A stretch of 15,000 nucleotides of DNA from Halisarca cf. caerulea (lineage: Eukaryota > Porifera > Demospongiae > Chondrillida > Halisarcidae). Where the stretch lies: positions 3,790,001 through 3,805,000 of the forward strand of contig CAUJGJ010000332.1 of NCBI GenBank assembly GCA_963170055.1, written 5' to 3'. Made by a program: the position numbers and the translations under genes. The notes under the pieces were generated by a model. It saw only the letters and a list, made by a program, of their open reading frames with translations, searched no databases and was not told where the DNA came from. Shown piece after piece: positions 10,501 to 15,000 of this stretch. Every line of letters starts with the position of its first letter. Positions within the stretch are counted from its first letter, which is position 1.

Positions 10501-10640
10501 CTGGCTTGAGAAGTGTATACGTTGTCTCCAACGTCTCGCCTGTCCACAATCTGCCCCACTCCTTCGTTCAGTGCAAACACTGAGAAGTAATAGCTCAAGA
10601 GGGCCACTCCACGTATCGAAAATCTTGTCTTTCCTCTCAT
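1484..10640 (-). CDS. Seven-exon secreted/anchored protein: D-A-B, six EGF, D-A-B, hydrophobic tail
   Basis: Joining exons 10640-10376, 9116-8845, 6168-6042, 5763-4795, 3635-3367, 2244-2118 and 1599-1484 gives 2145 nt with an ATG, one terminal stop and compatible phases (1,0,1,1,0,1) at all six GT-AG junctions. The predicted product is 714 aa. Residues 1-23 form a signal peptide; 24-88 are cysteine-rich module D; 89-221 are module A+B; 222 to about 494 hold six EGF-like domains; about 495-544 are a second D; 545-676 a second A+B; and 677-714 a hydrophobic tail. It is likely a cell-surface or matrix protein used for adhesion or ligand binding, but that role is inferred only from EGF content and the signal peptide. 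I do not recognise D, A or B. The model is by eye: transcripts could add exons, and an in-frame TGA two codons before the ATG supports the start. Confidence 0.75.
1600..2117 (-). other. Last intron; ACATAC-rich spacer
   Basis: There is no gene in this 518-bp stretch beyond its intron role. The acceptor side is rich in purines on the plus strand (AATGG repeats at 1608-1650), giving a long pyrimidine tract on the minus strand. From 1686 to 1860 there are repeated ACATAC/GTATGTAC words and several short palindromes. Small reading frames over it show no recognisable protein. Confidence 0.6.
2118..2244 (-). CDS. Exon 6: second B module
   Basis: The 127-nt exon encodes residues 635-676 (VTNDLAIPHEALTGQFLRLN, SCPGYSGCLPFKIGGENNQT). 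The acceptor is CGTGTGTAG and the donor is CTCAG|GTTTGTG, with phases 0 in and 1 out. It has the same length and boundaries as exon 3 and most residues are the same. It completes the second A+B domain and joins in frame to the tail exon. Confidence 0.8.
2341..2674. mobile_element. TA-flanked inverted-repeat element with long TIRs
   Basis: The left end (2341-2380, CCATAGAGTGGGAAATCTTC then GCGGCATAAATTTTC) pairs imperfectly with the inverse of the right end (CTGTAGAGCAGGAAATTTTC then GCGAGGTAATATTTTC). TA flanks both sides at 2339-2340 and 2675-2676. The interior is AT-rich with TTTTCACG/CGAAAATT words and encodes nothing. It is a non-autonomous DNA element inserted in the intron between exons 5 and 6. 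Confidence 0.65.
2984..3343. repeat. 30-bp minisatellite, exactly 12 units, intronic
   Basis: The unit begins CATGAAATATGACATTGTAT and ends GTACAAACCA. Twelve units run without indels. The variants I see are T to C in units 2 and 3, an A for T in unit 3, and C to T at 3161. The array ends 24 bp from the exon 5 donor-side boundary. Because 30 is a multiple of three and the unit has stop-free frames, long open frames exist on both strands; these are artefacts of the repeat unless transcripts show otherwise. Confidence 0.97.
3367..3635 (-). CDS. Exon 5: second A module
   Basis: The exon encodes residues 545-634. The acceptor is a T-rich tract ending TTTTTATAG and the donor is ACA|GTAAGC, with phases 1 in and 0 out as in exon 2. 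The protein starts VCPIRFSRSSLSSDTSVTTL, keeps NLGIQAVI and SPSGGCSIGSLEILYG, and ends SETHLT. Its reading frame continues open through the donor and across the adjacent 30-bp minisatellite, so retention of this intron would not stop translation until about 2923. The spliced form is favoured because exon 6 matches exon 3 in sequence and phase. Confidence 0.8.
3636..4415 (-). other. Intron 4 left part; small hairpin
   Basis: There is no coding signal in this stretch of the intron. At 4321-4333 there is a perfect short hairpin GGTGC-GAA-GCACC within CAAGGTGCGAAGCACCAAG, possibly the end of a dispersed repeat. Otherwise the sequence is AT-rich with TACATATGT-type palindromes. Confidence 0.5.
4416..4590. 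mobile_element. pogo-like MITE (CAGTAGAACCTGG...CGAGGTTTGACTG)
   Basis: The left end CAGTAGAACCTGGTTAG and the inverse of the right end (CAGTCAAACCTCGTAGTGAG) are imperfect inverted repeats. TA follows on the right; on the left the TA is separated by an extra A. It is about 175 bp, non-coding, and lies in intron 4. CAGTAGAACCTC-like ends resemble those of pogo/Tigger-derived elements. Confidence 0.6.
4795..5763 (-). CDS. Exon 4: six EGF-like repeats and second D module
   Basis: This 969-nt exon is phase 1 at both ends (acceptor CGCTTTAG, donor ACTG|GTGAGT) and encodes residues 222-544. It opens with an acidic linker (SGESDEEEGSS) within the long first loop of EGF1. Six EGF-like domains follow, several with the Notch/Crumbs-style pattern CSPNPCQNGGTCDD and CSCATGFTGNRCE. 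EGF3 to EGF5 are almost identical at DNA level. EGF3 and EGF4 keep DDLTESRDSEF between Cys3 and Cys4 and EGF5 has EYRD; I see no clear D/N-hydroxylation consensus in that segment. The exon ends with a second D module (RRDEGDIVYTSQSSVNYCSA, CNCNFRRTYSS, RCEEYYT). EGF repeats normally act as extracellular spacers or ligand-binding units. Confidence 0.9.
5121..5498. repeat. Three near-identical 126-bp tandem units (EGF3-5)
   Basis: Units 5121-5246, 5247-5372 and 5373-5498 each encode one 42-residue EGF domain and differ at only a few bases, for example AGCGATTGCC against AGAGATTGCC and TATATTCTG against TAGATTCTG. They keep the exon frame. Identity this high points to recent tandem duplication or gene conversion within the coding exon, so copy number may vary between alleles. 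Confidence 0.9.
6042..6168 (-). CDS. Exon 3: first B module
   Basis: This 127-nt exon encodes residues 180-221 (VTNDLAIPHETLTGEFLRLS, then SCPGYSGCLPFKIGGKSNQV). The acceptor is TTCTCAG and the donor is CACAG|GTACGT, with phases 0 in and 1 out. It continues the A module, so A+B form one domain of about 133 residues with four cysteines. It is nearly identical to exon 6, has the same length and differs at only a few residues. Confidence 0.8.
6294..6750. mobile_element. Possible pogo/Tigger-like degenerate element
   Basis: A TA-flanked CAGTGCCTTCTAATCCAGCA at 6294 resembles the start of Tigger-type elements. A weak inverse counterpart, CAGATTAAACAGGGTCAC, ends near 6750. Internal GATTAAAGGTTTT and TGTTGGACTACTGGGGACTC are in keeping with such elements, but the TIR match is poor and the right border is not clear. 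It encodes no protein. Confidence 0.35.
7077..7107. repeat. Interstitial (TTAGG)n / (GGTTA)n, six units
   Basis: About six perfect GGTTA units lie in intron 2. They are followed by CTTATTTTACCTGGGAAGGC and a short hairpin GCCTTT-AGCC-AAAGGC (7128-7143). The pentamer equals the arthropod-type telomere repeat, but the array is short and could be the tail of a dispersed repeat. The stretches on either side (6751-7076 and 7108-7347) show no genes. Confidence 0.9.
7348..7531. mobile_element. MITE with CAGTTG...ACCTCTTTTGAGA inverted ends
   Basis: The left end CAGTTGGTAGTACCTCTTCT and the inverse of the right end (CAGTTGTACCTCTTTTGAGA) align with one 3-4 base insertion. TA precedes the left end; the right flank is CATA. 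The inside has further copies of GGTCTCTCAAAAGAGGT, which suggests subterminal repeats. The length is 184 bp and nothing is encoded. Confidence 0.6.
7532..8844 (-). other. Rest of intron 2; no gene seen, one 10-bp hairpin
   Basis: This 1.3-kb stretch shows no recognisable coding sequence. Features are many GTACGTAC/ACATACAT words (7655-7990), an inverted repeat TTTTGGAGGT (8490-8499) against ACCTCCAAAA (8522-8531), and a direct repeat GTGAATGTCTGGA near 8049 and 8475. These could mark another degenerate element of roughly 8025-8535, which I cannot prove. Confidence 0.45.
8845..9116 (-). CDS. Exon 2: first A module
   Basis: The exon encodes residues 89-179. Its acceptor is a pyrimidine-rich tract ending CATAG and its donor is TCC|GTGAGTAAG, with phases 1 in and 0 out. 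The protein starts VCPIRFSRQSLSSDTSVTTL, contains NLGIQAVISGTSRRLV and SPSGGCSINRLEILHG, and ends SETHLS. It is about three-quarters identical to exon 5 by eye and is one codon longer (an extra Asp in the acidic stretch). Two cysteines are conserved. The alternating hydrophobic pattern suggests a beta-rich fold. No known domain is recognised. Confidence 0.8.
9483..9663. mobile_element. MITE with CTCTAAACCGAAC / GTTCGGTTTAG ends
   Basis: The left end CAGAACCTCTCTAAACCGAAC after TA and the right end GTTCGGTTTAGCGTTTCACTG are inverted repeats with mismatches near the tip. Internal copies of ACCTCCATAATCTGGAA and CTCTCTAAACTGAACC echo the ends. It is non-coding and lies in intron 1. The right flank is TTACAGTA and not a clean TA. 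Confidence 0.55.
9718..10121. mobile_element. pogo-like MITE, CAGTAGAACCTC ends, TA duplication
   Basis: The left end CAGTAGAACCTCACAAATAC and the right end TATTGCGAGGTTCTACAG are inverted repeats with few mismatches, and both are flanked by TA. The body has repeated GTGGTCTTAATT(C/T) words at both sides, typical of internally palindromic elements. The length is 404 bp. A minus-strand open frame across the left half (9561-9941) has no protein features and also runs out of the element. Confidence 0.75.
10376..10640 (-). CDS. Exon 1: signal peptide and first D module
   Basis: This exon encodes residues 1-88. The N-terminus has basic residues (MRGKTRFSIRG), a hydrophobic core (VALLSYYFSVFA) and a V-x-A cleavage site, as in a signal peptide. 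Then comes the D module with VDRRDVGDNVYTSQ and six cysteines spaced C-x6-C-x6-C-x2-C-x-C-x12-C, ending RCEEYYT. The donor is ACTG|GTAAGA and leaves phase 1. The ATG has A at -3, and an in-frame TGA lies just upstream (TGA AGA ATG). An alternative is that an acceptor (TTCTCAG, near 10590) makes this an internal exon with a start further upstream. Confidence 0.75.
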
Positions 10641-10737
10641 TCTTCACACCCTGAAGAAGAATGATCTGCTGATGTTGGCAGTATGCCTACTATCCATATA
10701 ATATGGTCTCGCCCACGGCCACCGGTGACACCATATA

Positions 10738-10803
10738 CAGTATAGTATAGTATACAGTATAGTATAGTATAGTATAGTATAGTATAGTATAGTATAGTAT
10801 AGT
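10738..10803. repeat. (TATAG)n pentanucleotide microsatellite
   Basis: About 13 units of ATAGT/TATAG occur, two of them interrupted as ATACAGT. The array lies about 100 bp upstream of the minus-strand gene's ATG, so it sits in its promoter or 5' UTR region. The remaining sequence to 10940 shows no gene and no clear core promoter. Confidence 0.95.
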
Positions 10804-10939
10804 CACCGAATGAACGCATGTACACAACAAAATAACACATGTGTAAAATGTAACCGGGCAACGAAGATAGAGGTGTTATTTGGATACATTTAATGAGTCT
10901 CACGTACAATGAAATCATCTGGTGGGTTGTCAGCTACAG

Positions 10940-12700
10940 TTTGAGGCCGGATGCGAGTTGAATATATACTCTTTCATCAAAATATGCAGCACTCTTACTC
11001 CTGTCCCAGCAATTCGAAGCCTTGATGTCTAACCAAGCTGCCGGGTGGATGTGCAGGGCTTCTAGTACTCGTCTCCTCTTCCACTTCAATTGTTTTAGCT
11101 GCTTCCCAATCCGGCCTGTTGCGTGTTGGTTCAGTGGTCCAGGAGTGGACTGCAATGTCATTCTTAATCACAATCTTTGCATGGGACTTCATAAACAACA
11201 CTCTTCTTCTTCTTGTCTTCTCTGGGCTGCTTCACATCTACCTGGGAACTTCTGAGGGTGCATGTTGATCTGCACACAGTCTTCACTACCATGCAGTTAT
11301 CGACACATCTTCTCAATCCTTTCACTGAGTTCTGGGACATAGGGTAGAAGCAGGAGCTTGGGGGGTACCTGGTTGGTCTGGGGGGAGTTGCTGGAAGTTT
11401 GCCAGGTTCTGAGGCTTCTGTTCACCATGGGCTCAGGGTAACCATTGGTCTTGAAGACCTGCCTCAGGTGTCCAAGCTCCTTCCACCGGCACCTTGTGCC
11501 ACCACTGCATACCTTCTCAGTTCTGTGCCTCAGACACTAGATAATACCTCTTTTGACCCTGGTCGGGTGGTTGGAGTCAAAGTTGAGGTATCGGTCTGTA
11601 TGTATGTTCTCATGGAAGACTGAAGTAAGGACTCCTGCTCCCTTCCTCTCCAGCTGTACATCGAGGAATGCAATCCTCCCCTCCGACTCTTTCTCTAGTG
11701 TGAACTGGATGGAGGGGTTCTGACCATTGAGGTGAAGATGGAAATCCTTCAGCCATTGATCTCCATGGGGCCAGACAACAAGAACACTGTTGACGTACCT
11801 GCGCCACATCGGTTTCCATGAAGATGTTTACCAAAACAGGTGACAGGGGGGAACCCATTGCTGCTCCTTCCACCTGCTTATAGAAGGACTCACCAAACTA
11901 GAAGTACGTGGACTTCAGACATAGCTCCCCAAGGGTGCAGAGGTCAGGAATGGGGATGCTGGTTCATTCCTTTGGAGTGTCATCCTGCTGCAGGTGGTGT
12001 GAGAGGACCAGGAGTGCCTCATCCACTGGTATCCTAGTATAGGCTGACCACAGCTAACTTTGACGTCTGTCTCTTTGAGAGAAACTTGTTGGATCTGGTT
12101 CTGATCACAAAGTCTGCTGAGTTGCTGACATGATAGGGACTCCTGCTAGCCAGTAGTGAAAGGATCCTGGCCAGTTCTCTTGCCAGTACGTTGGTGTGTT
12201 GGGGAGCCTATATAGCTGCCATGATTGGTTGGAGGGGGATCCCTTCCTTGTATATCTTAGGCAGGCCATAGATCTGTGGCGCGGAGGAAAACTGATGAGC
12301 AAGCATTAGGCGTTTCTGGCTAGAGATGTGGCCTTTGCATTTACACTATTCAGGGCAGTGGAAACTTATGCTTCAACTCTGCTCGTAGGGTTCCGCTGCA
12401 CTTTCCTGTATGCTCTATCCTCCAAGAGGTGCTCCATCTTGGCAGCATATAGTTAGCCTGGTCCAGGATGACGGTTGCATTGCCCTTATCTGCTGGTAGG
12501 ATGACAATGTCATTGTCCTCTCGTGGGTTCTTCCCTGCTTAATTTCTGTAGTTCCCTGCTGAGGTTACTCTTGGGGGGTTTGACCTTGCTTAGGATGGAG
12601 CTCATCCTGTGGACGTCTGAGTAGTTGTGCAAACCTCCAACTTGGACTGTGGATTGGCCATTAATCCCTCCTAGCTGCCTGTAAGGAACCAACCCTCACG
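10940..12700 (-). pseudogene. Penelope-like element reverse transcriptase, inactivated
   Basis: Reading the minus strand from 12700 downwards and moving between frames gives the Penelope-like order. NLSRELQKL and DNDIVILPADKGNATVILD lie near 12440-12590. PQIYGLPKIYKEGIPLQPI follows near 12220-12290, then GAAMGSPLSPVLVNIFM (11820-11870). The catalytic region reads YVNSVLVVWPHG where the family has YVDD. TDRYLNFDSNHP precedes RVKRGII near 11540-11600. The end (about 10990-11200) reads DWEAAKTIEVEEE and HQGFELLG, like the tail of the GIY-YIG domain. The central GIY and YIG motifs are not visible. Frameshifts, stops and the lost aspartates make it non-functional. Confidence 0.85.
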
Positions 12701-12844
12701 ACCTTAATATTATCACCCTCATATCATATAAACTTTCCTGTCACCATTACAGCCTTAATTATTCTTACCTCATTTCTCGCCAGCCTTACACCTTTGACAG
12801 CTAGTGACACACTCTCCTATTATTTAATTGAGTCACGCATGCTA

Positions 12845-12902
12845 AGTTGTGTAACAGCTGAAGAAGATCTATATGGATTGAAACGTTCTATCCTTTCAAT
12901 TG
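12845..12902 (+). ncRNA. Hammerhead-ribozyme-like motif (type I, degenerate)
   Basis: CTGAAGA (12858-12864) fits the core CUGANGA and GAAA (12880-12883) follows a short stem-loop. The palindromic ACGT (12883-12886) could form helix III in a dimer, and T12887 would be the cleavage base (GUU). Stem I is possible from AGTTG (12845-12849) with CAATT (12897-12901) outside an internal loop and ACAG (12854-12857) with CTAT inside, one mismatch. Stem II is weak: four pairs, GATC/GATT, with one A bulged. Penelope-like elements are known to carry type I hammerheads, but this one is on the strand opposite the adjacent reverse transcriptase, as an inverted terminal repeat would be. Activity is doubtful. 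Confidence 0.35.
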
Positions 12903-12939
12903 CAATGAAGTGATTGCAGCTGTGTATCTGCTCAACAAT

Positions 12940-13030
12940 CCCTGATATCAAGGCTTGCTTATGTAGGCTGAAACCATGCCACTTGATGGGGATGGCAGTT
13001 AACCAGGAGGAGGCACTTCTCTATATCTCA
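12940..13030 (-). pseudogene. Short retroelement remnant (SSWLTAIPIKWHGFSLHK)
   Basis: The minus strand reads SASSWLTAIPIKWHGFSLHK, the conserved stretch that in many invertebrate non-LTR-type elements lies just before the Cys/His region seen at the left edge of this window. It stops abruptly after LHKQA, where the hammerhead-like sequence region begins, so a junction between two elements is likely there. Confidence 0.6.
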
Positions 13031-13342
13031 CTGGCTTGTTCTATGGCTGGTTGCCGAGATTGGGGCATGGTCTGAGGCCTGTGTATATGGTTGATCATGC
13101 AGACAGTATTTTAAAATGCCGCTGTTCAATTCTGACGTCTTCAGAGTATCTCTTTGTTGCACAGTATGGATACCAATGGTGCAGTACTTTCTCATGAAGC
13201 ATTTTACCATTGTCCAGAACATTGAGTAGGGTTGATGATGCCAAGGCCTCTTGGCCATGTCTTGTCGGAACTGTTTTTCAATGTCACTGAAGCTCACCAA
13301 ATCAAGGAGGCAAAATATAGCAGTCTGGGCTATGCAAGACAA
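13028..13342 (-). other. Unrecognised open frame, probably transposon debris
   Basis: A 104-codon minus-strand frame (for example FSDIEKQFRQDMAKRPWHHQ, KYCTIGIHTVQQRDT) directly precedes the retroelement remnant on the same strand. Its start uses a TTG and no acceptor or promoter is evident. I recognise no domain. It could be an upstream part of the same decayed element. Confidence 0.25.
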
Positions 13343-13345
13343 TAT

Positions 13346-13364
13346 GGGGGGGGGGGGGGGGGGG
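13346..13364 (+). repeat. Poly-G run of 19
   Basis: There are nineteen consecutive Gs followed by TTGGCGG. Such a run can form intramolecular G-quadruplexes, and its true length is often unreliable in sequence assemblies. Confidence 0.95.
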
Positions 13365-13593
13365 TTGGCGGAGACGAGAGCAACCAGAAGAACTCCAAAA
13401 TTGTTAATTCAAGAATTATTTATATTCTGACACAAGTTAGCATGTCAGCAGCAATGTACCCTATGGAATGCATAGTCCTCCACCAGAGATTTTCTGTTTC
13501 AAAATATATTCGTATTGTGGTAGAAAGCACATTATGCATATAAGGAAAGACAATGAGGAACCTACATACAGCTAGCAAATGAAATTGAAATAG

Positions 13594-13788
13594 CCCTTTG
13601 CGGTACATACCGGTGTGTCTGGAGGAGACAACAAGGTCACTTTGTGGAAGGAATCACCCGACGGGAAGTGGGCGTTGGTCAGTGACGTTAACCACGCCCA
13701 ACAGCAACAGACCCAACCAACACAATGTGTAACAGCTGACAGGACTTTGCATACTTCTGCCTTGATGACTTTACTTCATATTCAATAA
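13594..13788 (+). CDS. SEC13: SEC13 C-terminal exon (orphan or last exon of a copy)
   Basis: Frame 13594 reads PFAVHTGVSGGDNKVTLWKE, SPDGKWALVSDVNHAQ and then a Q/T-rich tail to a TAA at 13786. This matches the last WD40 blade of SEC13, where animal proteins have LAVSGGDNKVTLWKE followed by a DGxW-x-SDVN tail. SEC13 is a subunit of the COPII outer coat and of the Nup107-160 nuclear pore complex, and its blades pair with SEC31 or NUP145/96. Residues HTGV (12 nt) interrupt the usual AV-SGGD join. The AG at 13592-13593 could be the acceptor but its pyrimidine tract is poor. The exon that should precede it lies downstream, at 14752. Confidence 0.8.
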   Translation, partial: PFAVHTGVSGGDNKVTLWKESPDGKWALVSDVNHAQQQQTQPTQCVTADRTLHTSALMTLLHIQ

Positions 13789-14318
13789 CATTGTATAATA
13801 ATGGAGTTTAAATCAAAACACTTCGCACTGTGGTTATGATCAGATGGATATCACTTCTTTCCTTGTTCCCCAATGTCTCATGTGTAAATATATTAGAAAT
13901 GTATATATGAAATTACTCCAAGCATACAGTATGTGTATCGTATCTGTAAATCTCTGCAGTGCAGTATTATAATTATGTACAAAATAATTATTTGTTTTAT
14001 CTCAGTTATTAGACATTTTATATTTTTGCATTGCTCTAATGGAGTTATGTCAGAGCAATGAGGTTACCACATGCTATATACATCACTTCAGTATGTTCGA
14101 ATTCCCAAGTGAACACATTCTCTGAATTCTCACCACATGCCGCATTCACGGATAAGGCAGCTGTAAATACTTCCTCTGTTGTGAGAATATTTGTTATATA
14201 CCCGTCACCTATTGTGGGTGGATTAGTGTTGCACAGTGTGACATGTGGCACATGCTTCAGCTCTGTGATGAATGCATGCTAGCTTCCATATTTGTGTAGT
14301 GCTTTTACTCAGTTTACA
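13789..14318 (+). other. AT-rich spacer between the SEC13 exons; no gene seen
   Basis: The sequence is AT-rich with no recognisable coding similarity. Two overlapping short frames on opposite strands (14045-14282) have no domain features. It would be the 3' flank of the first SEC13 piece or intron of the second. Confidence 0.5.
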
Positions 14319-14388
14319 CACCGACACACCCACACCCACACCCACACAAACACACAAACACACAAAAACACAAACACACATAAACACC

Positions 14389-14450
<62 letters not shown>

Positions 14451-14473
14451 CACACATAATTATGCATTCTTTG

Positions 14474-14566
<93 letters not shown>

Positions 14567-14587
14567 CACACACAAACACACAAACAC

Positions 14588-14622
<35 letters not shown>

Positions 14623-14624
14623 AA

Positions 14625-14680
<56 letters not shown>

Positions 14681-14681
14681 A

Positions 14682-14712
<31 letters not shown>

Positions 14713-14722
14713 CACACACACA
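14319..14722. repeat. (CA)n microsatellite, about 400 bp
   Basis: This is a long CA tract starting with ACACCC and AAACAC variants, with a 30-bp non-repeat interruption (ATGCACACATAATTATGCAT and following bases) near 14448-14475 and periodic AAACAC units after 14550. All long open frames over it on both strands are poly Thr-His or Val-Cys artefacts. Long CA tracts can adopt Z-DNA and influence splicing; this one ends about 30 bp before the SEC13 acceptor. Confidence 0.97.
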
Positions 14723-14751
14723 TGCACATGCACACTCTTTGTCATACACAG

Positions 14752-14973
14752 AGAAGATAGGTAGCAATGACCAGTGGGTGTTAGATGCCAAGTTGGACGG
14801 TCACACTGACTGGGTGAGGGATGTAGCCTGGGCTCCAAGTATAGGTCTCCCCGTCACCAGGATTGCAAGTTGCTTGCAAGACTGCAAGGTCATCGTTTGG
14901 CGGAGAGACGATCAGGAGAGTGGACAGTGGACGCATCATGACTGCATGTTTCTGTACTGCACAATTGTGTCTG
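14752..14973 (+). CDS. SEC13: SEC13 internal exon (WD40 blade with DWVRDVAWAPSIGLP)
   Basis: After the acceptor CACTCTTTGTCATACACAG, the frame reads EKIGSNDQWVLDAKLDGHTD, then WVRDVAWAPSIGLPVTRIAS and CLQDCKVIVWRRDD. The signature HxDWVRDVAWAPSIGLP is nearly invariant in animal SEC13. The usual SQDG before the strand is LQDC here, so two residues of a conserved turn are changed and an extra cysteine is gained. Similarity fades after ESGQWT (near 14929); a good donor CTG|GTAACA follows at 14973, but an earlier donor is possible. The next SEC13 segment (the VSGGDN blade) is not downstream in this window but lies upstream at 13594, which implies a second copy or a rearrangement. Confidence 0.8.
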
Positions 14974-15000
14974 GTAACATATAGTTTATATAATCTTTAT

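Noticed and set aside
13594..13788. Last exon of a single SEC13 gene with the rest far upstream
   Set aside because: The plus strand upstream in the window shows no other SEC13 exon and holds an opposite-strand gene; a nested-gene arrangement is possible but less simple than duplication.
14272..14838. Long Thr-His and Val-Cys open frames on both strands
   Set aside because: They are translations of the CA microsatellite with no other support.

Overview
This window looks like nuclear DNA from an invertebrate metazoan. The evidence is tandem Notch-type EGF domains encoded by phase-1 exons, exons of the COPII/nuclear-pore WD40 protein SEC13, long introns rich in simple repeats, a Penelope-like retroelement, other retroelement debris and many short TA-flanked inverted-repeat elements. 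A marine sponge or similar early-branching animal would fit, but that is an impression and not proven here.

The main content is one multi-exon gene on the minus strand, from an ATG at 10640 to a stop at 1484. Seven exons can be placed by eye: 10640-10376, 9116-8845, 6168-6042, 5763-4795, 3635-3367, 2244-2118 and 1599-1484. All junctions have GT/AG ends and compatible phases. The exons total 2145 nt, which is 715 codons with no internal stop. The predicted 714-aa protein has a signal peptide, a cysteine-rich module (D), a two-exon module (A+B), six EGF-like repeats, then a second D, a second A+B, and a hydrophobic C-terminal tail of GPI or membrane-anchor type. The D-A-B block therefore occurs twice around an EGF rod. 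I do not recognise D, A or B from any named family; this is the best candidate for an undescribed system in the window.

The introns and flanks hold mobile and repetitive DNA. The left edge (1-575, plus strand) is the decayed C-terminal part of a non-LTR-type reverse transcriptase. Elements with TIRs, most starting CAGT and flanked by TA (pogo/Tigger-like), lie at 680-853, 2341-2674, 4416-4590, about 6294-6750, 7348-7531, about 9483-9663 and 9718-10121. A different element with CAGGCC ends and a 5-bp duplication is at 862-1175. A perfectly phased 30-bp minisatellite of 12 units sits just inside the intron after exon 5.

Right of the gene, 10940-12700 (minus strand) is a dead Penelope-like reverse transcriptase. 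Next to it are a hammerhead-ribozyme-like motif on the plus strand (12845-12902) and a small fragment of another retroelement (about 12940-13030, minus). From 13594 to the end there are two plus-strand SEC13 exons in the wrong order: the C-terminal exon (13594-13788) lies upstream of the exon that should precede it (14752-14973). They are separated by a CA microsatellite of about 400 bp. This suggests a tandem or partial SEC13 duplication, or an assembly artefact.
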